A stretch of DNA of 64,000 nt, from positions 178,216 through 242,215 of the forward strand of contig JAZKHT010000011.1 of NCBI GenBank assembly GCA_040385245.1, given 5' to 3'. The DNA is from JAZKHT01 sp040385245. GTDB lineage: Bacteria > Pseudomonadota > Alphaproteobacteria > Rhodobacterales > Rhodobacteraceae. Both the position numbers and the translations under genes were made by a program. Shown piece by piece: positions 8,117 through 16,751 of this stretch. Positions within the stretch are counted from its first letter, which is position 1. Every line of letters starts with the position of its first letter. The notes beneath the pieces were generated by a model that had not been told where the DNA came from, ran no database searches, and worked only from the letters and a program-made list of their open reading frames with translations.

Positions 8117-8539
8117 ATGCTGCGCATCACAGACACACTTTCCCTGCAAGACTGGGAGCTGACGGAAAACTTCTCTCGGTCGTCTGGGCCGGGGGGGCAG
8201 AATGTCAACAAGGTCGAAACCGCCGTCGAACTGCGGTTCGAGGCTGAACGGTCGCCTTCCCTGTCGCCCGCCGTCAAGGCACGGCTCAAGCGCATCGCAG
8301 GGCGGCGCTGGACCTTGGAGGGCGCGATTGTCATCCGCGCCGAAGAAACCCGCAGCCAGATGCGCAACCGCGAACTGGCGCGCGAACGGTTGGTTGAAAT
8401 GATCCAGCAGGCATTGATCGCGCCCAAGCGGCGGGTGCCGACAAAGCCGACCTTGGGAAGCCAGCGCCGCCGCCTTGTCGCCAAGGCCGTGCGAGGAGAG
8501 ATCAAGGCGGGGCGCGGCAAGGTCGCGGACGAGGAATGA
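8117..8539 (+). CDS. arfB: Alternative ribosome-rescue factor ArfB (peptidyl-tRNA hydrolase)
   Basis: 140-residue ICT1/YaeJ-type hydrolase that releases peptides from ribosomes stalled on mRNAs lacking a stop codon. The catalytic GGQ is at residues 26-28 within 'SGPGGQNVNKVETAVELRF', as in class I release factors. The C-terminal 35 residues are Arg/Lys-rich ('RRRLVAKAVRGEIKAGRGK'), matching the tail that threads into the empty mRNA channel. No clear Shine-Dalgarno precedes the ATG, and a strong terminator sits 32 bases upstream. Its stop overlaps the next start (ATGA). Confidence 0.95.
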   Translation: MLRITDTLSLQDWELTENFSRSSGPGGQNVNKVETAVELRFEAERSPSLSPAVKARLKRIAGRRWTLEGAIVIRAEETRSQMRNRELARERLVEMIQQALIAPKRRVPTKPTLGSQRRRLVAKAVRGEIKAGRGKVADEE

Positions 8540-9495
8540 CGGATTTGGCGCATCAGGCCGCATCCCATTGGGGGGCGACAGTCACCCGTCTGATCCGCGC
8601 CCGCGAGAATGCCGTTTATGAAATGGCCCTGCCTGATGGTAGCCGCGCCGCACTGCGCCTGCACCGGATGGGCTATCAGGGGGATACGGCCATCCGGTCT
8701 GAACTTTGGTGGTGTGCCGAACTGGCCCTGGCGGGCGTGCCCGTGGCGACACCCGTGCCCGCCCGCACTGGCGACCTGCTGGTGACCCTGCCGAACGGGC
8801 GCACCGCATCATCCATCGTCTGGATCGACGGCGATCCTTTGGGCGAGGCGGGCGTTCCCCTTGCCGGGCCGTTGTCGCTGCAGATTGCCCGTCACCGCGC
8901 ACTGGGGCGATTGATTGCGCAGGTTCATACGGTGACCGACACCCTGACGCTGCCGCCCGATTTTACCCGCCCGCGATGGGACATTGCGGGCTTGGTCGGC
9001 GAGGCACCGTTTTGGGGCCGTTTCTGGGACCATCCCGGGGCAACACCGGAACAGACGGCCATCTTGTGTACCGCGCGTGATTTTCTGCGCGACGCTTTGA
9101 CCAACTATCAGCGGGGGGATTTCGGTCCCATCCATGCGGATGTGCTGCGCGAGAATGTTTTAGTGAACAATGGTTCACTGTCCCTGATCGACTTTGACGA
9201 TTCCGGTCTTGGGTTTCGGCTGTATGACCTTGGCACGGTGCTGAGTCAGAACCTGTATGAACCCGGATACGCAGATATCCGTGATGCCCTGATCCAAGGC
9301 TACACCGAAACCCGCCCCGCGACGCAGCGCATGGTGGAAATATTCACCCTTGCGCGCACGCTGGCATCCGTTGGATGGACAATGCCGCGCCTTGCGGCGG
9401 ATGATCCTATCCACCGCAGCCACATTGCCCGCGCCGTGATGTGCGCCCGGCGGGTGATGTCGGATCACCCAGCGCTACCACCGACAGCCCGTTAG
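8536..9495 (+). CDS. Phosphotransferase (APH/homoserine kinase-type fold)
   Basis: 319-residue aminoglycoside-phosphotransferase-family kinase-like protein. The N lobe holds 'RENAVYEMALPDGSRAALRLHR' (nucleotide-binding strands with a conserved basic pair). The catalytic loop is 'GPIHADVLRENVLV' (the H-x-D-x-x-x-x-N pattern) and the metal-binding motif is 'LSLIDFDDSGLG'. Family members phosphorylate small alcohols such as homoserine, choline or protein Ser/Thr (SrkA); the substrate cannot be told here. Translation is coupled to arfB by a 4-base overlap. The 3' end overlaps the convergent pncB by 4 bases. Confidence 0.85.
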   Translation: MTDLAHQAASHWGATVTRLIRARENAVYEMALPDGSRAALRLHRMGYQGDTAIRSELWWCAELALAGVPVATPVPARTGDLLVTLPNGRTASSIVWIDGDPLGEAGVPLAGPLSLQIARHRALGRLIAQVHTVTDTLTLPPDFTRPRWDIAGLVGEAPFWGRFWDHPGATPEQTAILCTARDFLRDALTNYQRGDFGPIHADVLRENVLVNNGSLSLIDFDDSGLGFRLYDLGTVLSQNLYEPGYADIRDALIQGYTETRPATQRMVEIFTLARTLASVGWTMPRLAADDPIHRSHIARAVMCARRVMSDHPALPPTAR

Positions 9496-10784
9496 ACGCT
9501 GACCGCCAGCGCCGCCTGTTCGCCCACGCCGAACACCCGTTTGTACCTTGCAATCTCGTCCGCCGGGCCCATCGCCTTGTTCGGGTTGTCCGACAGCTTG
9601 ACCGTTGGACGACCGTTGGCGGACACCGCTTTGCAGACAAGGCTGAAGGGTAACAGCCCGTCGCCTTCGACCAGACCACGAAAGTCGTTCGTCAGCAGGG
9701 TGCCCCAACCGAAGGACACCTTGACCCGGCTATGGAACTGGCGGTGCAGTTCCTCGATCTTCTCGACATCCAGCCCATCGGAAAAGATCACCAGCTTTTT
9801 GCGCGGATCTTCACCGCGCGAAATCCACCAGCGGATGGCGGTTTCGGCCCCCGTGGCCGGATCGCCGCTGTCGATCCGAATGCCGGTCCAGGTTGACAGC
9901 CAGTCAGGCGCATTGCGCAAAAATCCTTCGGACCCATAGGTATCGGGCAGGATGATGCGCAGATTGCCGTCATGTTCCTCGTGCCAGTCAGCCAACACCT
10001 GATAGGGCGCCTGCGCGAGTTCGGCATCGCTGTCGGCAAGCGCCGAATAAACCATCGGCAGTTCGTGCGCGTTTGTCCCGATCGCCTCGACCTCGCGGCG
10101 CATGGCGATCAGGCAGTTCGAGGTGCCGATAAACCGCCCCTCTAGACCTTCTTGCATCGCCTGCACTGCCCAGTCCTGCCACAGGAAGGAATGCCGCCGC
10201 CGGGTTCCGAAATCCGCGATCTTCAGGGTTTCGATCTTGCGCAGGCGTTCGATCTTTTCCCACAGCTTGGTCATGCCGCGTGCATACAACACCTGCAATT
10301 CAAACCGCCCCAGCTTTGCCAGAACGGCCCGGCTGCGCAGTTCCATCAGCACGGCGAGTGCGGGGATTTCCCACATCATCACTTCGGGCCACTTGCCCTC
10401 GAACGTCAGCTCGTACTGGCCATCGCGTTTTTCAAGGTGATAGTCGGGCAGGCGCAGCCCTTCGAACCATTCCATGAAATCGGGCCGGAACATCTGCCGC
10501 TTCCCGTAGAACGTGTTCCCGCGCAGCCATGTGCTTTCGCCCCGTGTCAGGCGCAGGGACCGGACATGGTCAAGCTGTTCGCGCAATTCGCCTTCGTCGA
10601 TCAGATCAGCAAGTCGGATCGATCTGGTGCGGTTTATCAGGCTGAAGGTGACATCCGTCTCCGGCTTGTTGCGGAAAATCGACTGGCACATCAGCAGTTT
10701 GTAAAAATCGGTGTCGATCAGCGACCGCACGATCGGATCGATCTTCCATTTGTGGTTCCAGACGCGGGTGGCGATATCGACCAC
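9492..10784 (-). CDS. pncB: Nicotinate phosphoribosyltransferase
   Basis: 430-residue enzyme converting nicotinate, PRPP and ATP to nicotinate mononucleotide, the entry step of NAD salvage. Typical blocks are 'SLIDTDFYKLLMCQSIF' at the N terminus, 'DFGTRRRHSFLWQ' with the catalytic His region, 'GTSNCLIAMRRE', and 'RIDSGDPATGAETAIRWW' for PRPP binding. Start is GTG, preceded by AAAGGAG at 6 bases. It follows pncA by 3 bases, forming a nicotinamide-to-NaMN operon. Confidence 0.96.
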   Translation of the reverse strand: MVDIATRVWNHKWKIDPIVRSLIDTDFYKLLMCQSIFRNKPETDVTFSLINRTRSIRLADLIDEGELREQLDHVRSLRLTRGESTWLRGNTFYGKRQMFRPDFMEWFEGLRLPDYHLEKRDGQYELTFEGKWPEVMMWEIPALAVLMELRSRAVLAKLGRFELQVLYARGMTKLWEKIERLRKIETLKIADFGTRRRHSFLWQDWAVQAMQEGLEGRFIGTSNCLIAMRREVEAIGTNAHELPMVYSALADSDAELAQAPYQVLADWHEEHDGNLRIILPDTYGSEGFLRNAPDWLSTWTGIRIDSGDPATGAETAIRWWISRGEDPRKKLVIFSDGLDVEKIEELHRQFHSRVKVSFGWGTLLTNDFRGLVEGDGLLPFSLVCKAVSANGRPTVKLSDNPNKAMGPADEIARYKRVFGVGEQAALAVSV

Positions 10785-10787
10785 GGC

Positions 10788-11396
10788 CTACTCCTTTAGC
10801 GTCACGCCAGCGGCGCGCATTTCGGCCTGCATCCGGGCCAGCGATCCATCCAGATCGATGGCACGACACGCGCCTTGCAGAACGGTCACGCCGTATCCCA
10901 ATCGGGCCGCATCCATCGCGGAATAGGCGACGCAGTAATCTGTGGCCAGCCCGACCAAGGTGACCCGGTTCACGCCGCGCGCGCGCAGATAGCCGTCAAG
11001 CCCAGTCGCCGTGCTGCGGTCATTCTCGAAGAATGCGGAATAGCTGTCGATGCCGGTTCGGAACCCCTTGCGGATGACCAGGTCGGCGGGGTCGGTGTTC
11101 AGGCCCGCGTGAAACGCAGCGCCTTCCGTTCCCTGCACACAATGCGCGGGCCACAGCACCTGTGGTCCGTACGGCATTTCAGTCATCGAGAATGGGACCG
11201 CACCCGGATGGTTCACCGCAAACGACATATGCGCCGCAGGGTGCCAATCCTGCGTCAGCACCTTGACCGCAAAGGTGGGCATCAGATCGTTGATGCGGGG
11301 GATGATCGCGTCGCCATCTGCAACGGCCAAAGCACCGCCTGGGCAGAAATCATTCTGCACGTCGATCACGATAAGGGCGTCGTCCTTGGGTCGCAT
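10788..11396 (-). CDS. pncA: Nicotinamidase / pyrazinamidase
   Basis: 202-residue isochorismatase-fold amidase that hydrolyses nicotinamide to nicotinate, which pncB downstream then uses. The catalytic triad is visible as Asp12 ('VIDVQNDF'), Lys110 ('VIRKG') and Cys155 ('TDYCVAYSA'). Metal ligands are Asp50, His52 and His56 in 'TQDWHPAAH'. Length fits E. coli PncA. It shares a divergent 114-base promoter region with trhO. Confidence 0.96.
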   Translation of the reverse strand: MRPKDDALIVIDVQNDFCPGGALAVADGDAIIPRINDLMPTFAVKVLTQDWHPAAHMSFAVNHPGAVPFSMTEMPYGPQVLWPAHCVQGTEGAAFHAGLNTDPADLVIRKGFRTGIDSYSAFFENDRSTATGLDGYLRARGVNRVTLVGLATDYCVAYSAMDAARLGYGVTVLQGACRAIDLDGSLARMQAEMRAAGVTLKE

Positions 11397-11510
11397 TGCG
11401 GGCCTCGTCGTTGGTCAATGGCCTTGGGTAAGCAGCGCCACCCGGCGCGTCAATGGCATGTGCCATTCGGGCGTCTTGAAATTCCCCGCGCAGCGGTGCA
11501 GGGAATGCAG

Positions 11511-12413
11511 ATGCTGACTGTTGCTGCACTCTATCATTTCACCCGCTTTGCCGATCCCGTCGCCTTGCGGCCGGGGCTTCAGTCGACGTGCGATGCAAAC
11601 GGCGTGAAGGGGTCGCTTCTGCTGGCACCCGAAGGGATAAACGGCACCATCGCCGGCACGCGCAGCGGAATCGACGCTGTGCTTGGCCATATCCGTGCCT
11701 TGCCGGGCTGTGCCGACCTGGAGTGGAAGGAAAGCCCCGCTGAAAAGATGCCCTTCGGCAAGATGAAGGTGAAATTGAAGCGCGAGATCGTGACGATGGG
11801 CCAGCCCGACGTCGATCCTTTGGCGCGTGTGGGCCATTACGTCGCCCCGCGGGATTGGAATGCGCTGATTTCCGCCCCCGATGTGGCTGTGATCGACACC
11901 CGCAATGATTACGAGGTGTCGATCGGCACCTTTGACGGCGCGGTTGATCCCGGCACGAAATCCTTTCGCGATTTTCCGGCGTGGTGGGCGGCGAACAAGG
12001 ACCGCTTTCACAACAAGCGCATCGCGATGTTCTGCACCGGCGGCATCCGCTGCGAAAAGTCTACGAATTGGCTGCTGGGGCAGGGGATCGACGAGGTTTA
12101 TCACCTGAAGGGCGGTATCCTGAAATATCTTGAGGATGTGCCGCCCGACCAAAGTCTTTGGCACGGCGAATGCTTTGTGTTCGACGCGCGCGTGTCGGTC
12201 GGGCATGGTCTGATCCCCGGCGCGAATGTCACCTGCGGTGCCTGCCGTCGCCCGGTGACACCCGACGACCGCCAGCACCCGCTGTATGAACCCGGCACGT
12301 CTTGCCCGGCCTGTCACCATGAGCACACCGACGAAGACCGCGCGCGCTTTCGCGAACGCCAGCGCCAGATGAACCTTTCGGCTGCCCGTGGCGAAACCCA
12401 TCTGGGCGGCTGA
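11511..12413 (+). CDS. trhO: tRNA uridine-34 hydroxylase TrhO (rhodanese family, YceA)
   Basis: 300-residue oxygen-dependent tRNA U34 5-hydroxylase, the first step of 5-(carboxy)methoxyuridine formation. The N-terminal ferredoxin-like domain has 'GVKGSLLLAPEGINGTIAG'. The rhodanese domain carries the active Cys in 'FCTGGIRCEKST'. The C terminus has paired Cys motifs ('CGACRRPV' and 'CPACH') typical of the family. Of two close ATGs, the second is used because GGGA lies 6 bases upstream; the first at 11505 abuts it. It is convergent with the GH42 gene, 21 bases apart. Confidence 0.94.
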   Translation: MLTVAALYHFTRFADPVALRPGLQSTCDANGVKGSLLLAPEGINGTIAGTRSGIDAVLGHIRALPGCADLEWKESPAEKMPFGKMKVKLKREIVTMGQPDVDPLARVGHYVAPRDWNALISAPDVAVIDTRNDYEVSIGTFDGAVDPGTKSFRDFPAWWAANKDRFHNKRIAMFCTGGIRCEKSTNWLLGQGIDEVYHLKGGILKYLEDVPPDQSLWHGECFVFDARVSVGHGLIPGANVTCGACRRPVTPDDRQHPLYEPGTSCPACHHEHTDEDRARFRERQRQMNLSAARGETHLGG

Positions 12414-12434
12414 CGGCGGTTTGCAGGCAAGGCT

Positions 12435-14336
12435 CTAAAGCTGTTCCCAATGCACCCCTGCGGCCGGAATTGCGACCCCGCCCCACTCGACGGCGAACGG
12501 GTTGTAGTTGAACCAGAACCGGTGTGTGGCGGTATCGCGTCGGCGCAGACCCTCGGGCAAGGTCTCGACACCCAGACCTTCGCGGATGCAGGCCGCTGCA
12601 AGGATGCGGTCCAACGCAGCGTCGTCGGGCCATCCGGCCAGATAGTGCAGGCCGCCCGCCCGGACCAATGCCGGATTACCGTCGGTTGACCGTTCGACCA
12701 CCTCGGCGGTGCCTTCCAGCTTTTCCCGCCAGTTGATGAAGTTCCCCCCATTTTCCAACGGGACGGGCACGTCGGGCGGCAGGCTTTCGACCCGGGCCAC
12801 CAGCGCGTTCAGACCGGGCAGGTTTGGCGGAAGGGGCACAGGGGTCGCGAATTCCGGTGTCTTGGCGTTGGTCCGGGGACCAAGGAGTGCCGTGCCGCCA
12901 AAGCTGGCAAGCGCCCGCATCAGCGGTTCTGAAACCGTCGCCACACCAGGGGCCAGCACCAGTTTATAGCCCGACAAGTTTGCCGTATCCGGCGCGATGA
13001 TATCCACCGACAGGCCAAGACGGCGCAACCCCTTGTAGGCGTGGAACGCCAACCAGAAATACTGGAACGTCCGCCCCTGCGGCTGCACCTGCCACGCCCA
13101 GTCTGACGCATAGTCGAACACCAGTGCCACATCGGCCTTTGCCGTCTCCACCTCCGGCATGGCGGCCAGTTCGCGGGCGACCTGTGCCGCCTCGTCATGC
13201 GCGGGGGCAGCGACACTGTCGGGGCGCAGAAGGCCCGCGTGCATCTGTTCCTGCGCAAAGGGGGCCTGACGCCAGCGGAAATAGCAGACCGCCTCGGCCC
13301 CGTGGGCAAAGGCCTCCCAAGCCCAAAGGCGGGCCATTCCGGGCAAGGGGTCGGGGTTGTAGGGGGCCCAGTTCACCGGGCCGGGCTGTTGTTCCATGAT
13401 CCACCACCGCCCGCGCCCGACGGCGCGATAGAGGTCGTGGTGAAACGCCTGAAAATCCGGGTCGCCCTGCCGAACAAAACGGCGTTTGTGTTCGTCGCTG
13501 GCAGGGATGCGGTCGGACAAAAAGCCCAAGGGGTAGGCGTCCCAAGACGCGATATCCAGATCGGCACCCACATGGAAATGGTCGAACTCTGTCACAGCGC
13601 CCATGTAGTTGTGCGCGATGGGTGCGTTGGAATGGCGGCGGATGATGTCGGTCTGCACCCGGTTGAAGGCGGCCACCTCGTCGCTGGCAAAGCGGCGAAA
13701 GGCCATGGAATGGGCGGGGTTCGCCTCGGTCACTGTCAGGTTGGGCAGGCCGATCTCGTCAAAGCTGGCATAGTCCATAGACCAGAACACATTGCCCCAC
13801 GCCCGGTTCAGCGCCTGTGGCGACTGGTATTTCTGCGCCAGCCAGTCGCGAAAGGCGTGCAAAGCCGCCGGGGAGTAGCTGATGGTGGTGTCGTGGCACC
13901 CGTATTCGTTATCGGTCTGCCAGGCCGCGACATGCGGGTTGGGGCCATAGCGTTCAGCCAGCAGCGTCGTGATCCGTGCGCTTTCGGCGCGATACCCGCG
14001 ATGGGAAAAGCAGTAGTGACGCCGCGAGCCGAACCCGCGCGGACGACCGTCGCGGTCCACGGCCAGCATGTCCGGATGGCGGTCAAGCATCCAGCGCGGT
14101 GGCGTGGCCGTGGGCGTGCCCAGCACGACTTTCAGCCCCGCCGCACCCAGTGTGGCAATCGCCCGGTCCAACCAGTCCCACTCCATCCGGCCTGGTTCTG
14201 GTTCCATGCGCGACCAGGCGAATTCACCGATCCGCACCCAGGTCAGCCCAAGGGCGGCCATGCGGTCTGCATCTTCGGCCCAGTGGGACTCTGGCCAGTG
14301 TTCGGGGTAATAGCAGACGCCAAGGGTGCGTTTCAC
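12435..14336 (-). CDS. Beta-galactosidase, glycoside hydrolase family 42
   Basis: 633-residue GH42 beta-galactosidase releasing galactose from beta-galactosides in the cytoplasm (no signal peptide). The TIM-barrel begins 'GVCYYPEHW'. The acid/base Glu144 lies in 'TDNEYGCHD' and the nucleophile Glu315 in 'WWIMEQQPGPVNW', followed by the trimerisation and C-terminal domains. The start is a GTG overlapping the SMP-30 stop as GTGA; a longer reading frame upstream is noise inside that gene. It is the last gene of the galactoside operon. The pairing with an alpha-galactosidase in the same operon suggests breadth over both linkages. Confidence 0.92.
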   Translation of the reverse strand: MKRTLGVCYYPEHWPESHWAEDADRMAALGLTWVRIGEFAWSRMEPEPGRMEWDWLDRAIATLGAAGLKVVLGTPTATPPRWMLDRHPDMLAVDRDGRPRGFGSRRHYCFSHRGYRAESARITTLLAERYGPNPHVAAWQTDNEYGCHDTTISYSPAALHAFRDWLAQKYQSPQALNRAWGNVFWSMDYASFDEIGLPNLTVTEANPAHSMAFRRFASDEVAAFNRVQTDIIRRHSNAPIAHNYMGAVTEFDHFHVGADLDIASWDAYPLGFLSDRIPASDEHKRRFVRQGDPDFQAFHHDLYRAVGRGRWWIMEQQPGPVNWAPYNPDPLPGMARLWAWEAFAHGAEAVCYFRWRQAPFAQEQMHAGLLRPDSVAAPAHDEAAQVARELAAMPEVETAKADVALVFDYASDWAWQVQPQGRTFQYFWLAFHAYKGLRRLGLSVDIIAPDTANLSGYKLVLAPGVATVSEPLMRALASFGGTALLGPRTNAKTPEFATPVPLPPNLPGLNALVARVESLPPDVPVPLENGGNFINWREKLEGTAEVVERSTDGNPALVRAGGLHYLAGWPDDAALDRILAAACIREGLGVETLPEGLRRRDTATHRFWFNYNPFAVEWGGVAIPAAGVHWEQL

Positions 14337-15184
14337 AAGATCACCTGTGGTTCGGGTATCCCCTGCGCAATGGCTGGGGCGGCAAAGGTTTTGCCCGCAT
14401 TGGGGTGCGCGGCGCGGGCACTTGCATCCATCCCTTGCAGGGCGGTGGTGCAATAAAGGGTGCCGTCGGTGCCGATGGCAGGGCATGATGTGTGGGGCGC
14501 GTCAAAGCCAACGGCGCGCAGGAACGTGCCATCCGGCGCATAGGCAGCAACGCGAGCCGATCCCCATTGCGCCAGCCACATGGTGCCAGCCGCATCTATT
14601 ACAGCGCCATCGGGGTGCAAACCTTCTGCGGTCAGATCCAGAAACACCTCGGGCGTGCCCTTGGGCCAACCGTCGCTGTCCAACGCCACGCGCATCACCT
14701 TGCCGGTCACGGTATCGGCGAAATGGGCGGTGCGGCCATCGGGGGCAAAACAGATCGCGTTCGGGATGGTGATGCCGGGATAGAGCAGTCGCAGTTCGCC
14801 GCGATACCAGCGGTAGATCGCGCCCTTGCCCGGATCATCGCCGCCGCGCTTGCCCATGGTGCCGATCCAGAACCCGCCCTGCCGGTCTGCGCGCCCGTCG
14901 TTGGACCGCGTCAGGGGCATTTCGCTTTCCAGCAGCACTACGGTTGCCTGCGCTCCCGTCACCAGATCTAACGAAAACAGGCGCGATTCCGATGCGATCA
15001 GCAGGCTGTCCGGCCCGGTCCACCCCGCTGCCGATACCATCGCGTCAAACTGCCAATGTTCCGGCCCGGCATCCGTGCGGGTCATCAGCCGTTTGTTCAG
15101 GATGTCAAACCAGAACAACTGCCCACGGGTGGGATGCCACAAAGGGCCTTCGCCCAGATCGCAGGGGCGCGCGTCGAAGATCAT
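14333..15184 (-). CDS. SMP-30/gluconolactonase family lactonase (probable galactonolactonase)
   Basis: 283-residue six-bladed beta-propeller of the SMP-30/gluconolactonase/LRE family. Metal-site segments are visible: 'LGEGPLWHP' (Glu), 'RSNDGRADRQGGFWIGTMG' (Asn/Asp) and 'HPDGAVIDAAGTMWLA'. Between dgoA and a beta-galactosidase, the likely substrate is D-galactono-lactone, hydrolysed to galactonate after galactose oxidation; that is inference from context. It overlaps both neighbours by 4 bases, which ties it firmly into the operon. Confidence 0.85.
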   Translation of the reverse strand: MIFDARPCDLGEGPLWHPTRGQLFWFDILNKRLMTRTDAGPEHWQFDAMVSAAGWTGPDSLLIASESRLFSLDLVTGAQATVVLLESEMPLTRSNDGRADRQGGFWIGTMGKRGGDDPGKGAIYRWYRGELRLLYPGITIPNAICFAPDGRTAHFADTVTGKVMRVALDSDGWPKGTPEVFLDLTAEGLHPDGAVIDAAGTMWLAQWGSARVAAYAPDGTFLRAVGFDAPHTSCPAIGTDGTLYCTTALQGMDASARAAHPNAGKTFAAPAIAQGIPEPQVIL

Positions 15185-15789
15185 GCAAATGCCTCATCAC
15201 AGGCGGCAACGATGCGCTTGGCCCGCGCCGTCACCCCGGCCACCGAAAGCCCCGGCGTGTACAGCGCCGTGCCGATGCCAAATCCGGTGGCCCCAGCTTG
15301 CACCCATTGGGCAAAGTTGTCGGCCCCGGCACCGCCGACGGCATACACCTGACAGGCCTTTGGCAACACCGCACGGATTGCCTTTAATCCATCCGGTCCG
15401 ACCAAGGATGCGGGGAATATTTTCAGACCGTCCGCCCCTGCTTTCAGTGCCGCGAAACATTCGGTGGGTGTCATGACACCCGGCCAGCTTTGCAGGCCAA
15501 GGGCTTTTGTCGCGGTGATCACCTCGGCATCGCAGTTGGGGGATACGATCAGCGTTCCGCCCGCTGTCGCCACTTCGCGTACGTCTGCGACGGTCAGAAC
15601 GGTGCCTGCACCGATTTCGGCGTGGTGCGACAGTGCGCGCGCCATGGTGGCGATCGATGTCATGGGATGCGGTGAATTCAGCGGCACCTCGATCCGGGTG
15701 ATGCCTGCGGAAACCAACGCTTCGGCCACGGGCAAGGCTTCGGCCGGGGTGATCCCGCGCAGAATGGCAATGATGGGGCGGTGGGTCAT
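15181..15789 (-). CDS. dgoA: 2-dehydro-3-deoxy-6-phosphogalactonate aldolase
   Basis: 202-residue class I KDPG/KDPGal aldolase cleaving 2-keto-3-deoxy-6-phosphogalactonate to pyruvate and glyceraldehyde 3-phosphate. Catalytic Glu34 is in 'RIEVPLNSP' and the Schiff-base Lys123 in 'GLKIFPAS'. DgoA rather than Eda is chosen because of the 'EVPLNSP' wording and the adjacent dgoK. Two starts are possible; the inner ATG is preferred since AGGGA lies 8 bases upstream, whereas the outer one (15798) abuts its purine run and would overlap dgoK by 8 bases. Confidence 0.93.
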   Translation of the reverse strand: MTHRPIIAILRGITPAEALPVAEALVSAGITRIEVPLNSPHPMTSIATMARALSHHAEIGAGTVLTVADVREVATAGGTLIVSPNCDAEVITATKALGLQSWPGVMTPTECFAALKAGADGLKIFPASLVGPDGLKAIRAVLPKACQVYAVGGAGADNFAQWVQAGATGFGIGTALYTPGLSVAGVTARAKRIVAACDEAFA

Positions 15790-15790
15790 G

Positions 15791-16687
15791 TCAGGCATCC
15801 CTGCTGCGGGCGCGGGCTGCGATCAGCCCGGCCAAGGTACAATCCGCCGCAGGCAGCAGTCGCGGTGCCGCCCCCTGCGCGATGAGGGCGCGCGCATAGC
15901 TTGCCGCAAGCGCCTGCGTCCCGACAATGGCCACCTGCTGACCCAGCCAATAGGGCCGGGCGGCGGCAAGTTCGATCCCGATCAGCAGGCCCGACAGGCG
16001 TGACCGCGCCGCTGCAGGCGCCAGACCGGCAATCAGCCCTTCGGCCCGCAGGGCAAACAGCCGTGCGGCAATGCGTTCGGGGCGCGACAAAGCCTCGGCC
16101 AGGCCCGAGTCAAACGCAGGTTCATCCCAGTCGGTCGTCGTCATCCCGTGGCGTAACACCGATTGGGTGGACAGAAGTGCGAACATCTCGCCCGTCATGA
16201 AGGTTTGAAAGCTAACCACCTCGCCAGCGCTGACGTGGGCCCATTTCGAATGGGTGCCCGGCAGGCAGATCACCCCGTCAAAGCGTGGGTTCAGCGCCAG
16301 TGTGCCCGCGATCTGCGTTTCCTCGCCCCGCATGACATCGGCGGGGTTGGTCTGCTTCAGCCCCGGTATCAGGCGCACCACAATCCGTGGGTCCTGAGTC
16401 GGGGCCGTGACCATTGCGCCCGCGTCCAGCGGGGTGCACGGCGTGGTGCGATAGGGGGCCTCGTGCCAGCCCTGCCGCGATCCGACCATGCCGCATGCGA
16501 TCACTTCGATCGTCTTGCCCGTGGTCAGCCAAGGCGACACCAGTCGCAGCAACGCGGGTTCGAACAGGTCGCGCGTCAGTTTGCCCATGCCATCGTCCGA
16601 CGTGGCCTGCGCGATGATCCCGCCCGCCCCCAACGCCCATGCCCGCAGGTTCGAGGTGCCCCAATCGACTGCGATCCACTCCGTCAT
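15791..16687 (-). CDS. dgoK: 2-dehydro-3-deoxygalactonokinase
   Basis: 298-residue kinase of the ASKHA fold that phosphorylates 2-keto-3-deoxygalactonate for DgoA. Hallmarks are 'IAVDWGTSNLRAW' (phosphate-1 loop) at the N terminus, 'IACGMVGSRQGW', and 'ICLPGTHSKWA' in the middle. Tandem ATGs are at 16690 and 16687 behind GGGAAG; the second has the better spacing. About 64 bases separate it from the GH36 stop, with no obvious terminator. Confidence 0.93.
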   Translation of the reverse strand: MTEWIAVDWGTSNLRAWALGAGGIIAQATSDDGMGKLTRDLFEPALLRLVSPWLTTGKTIEVIACGMVGSRQGWHEAPYRTTPCTPLDAGAMVTAPTQDPRIVVRLIPGLKQTNPADVMRGEETQIAGTLALNPRFDGVICLPGTHSKWAHVSAGEVVSFQTFMTGEMFALLSTQSVLRHGMTTTDWDEPAFDSGLAEALSRPERIAARLFALRAEGLIAGLAPAAARSRLSGLLIGIELAAARPYWLGQQVAIVGTQALAASYARALIAQGAAPRLLPAADCTLAGLIAARARSRDA

Positions 16688-16751
16688 CATTGTCTTCCCG
16701 TCCGGCGGCGCTTGGCCGTCTCGCTCTGCCCCGGCCACAGCAACGGCCGCC

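Noticed and set aside
13197..14456. 419-codon plus-strand frame inside the GH42 gene
   Set aside because: Antisense shadow; the GH42 catalytic motifs are on the minus strand.
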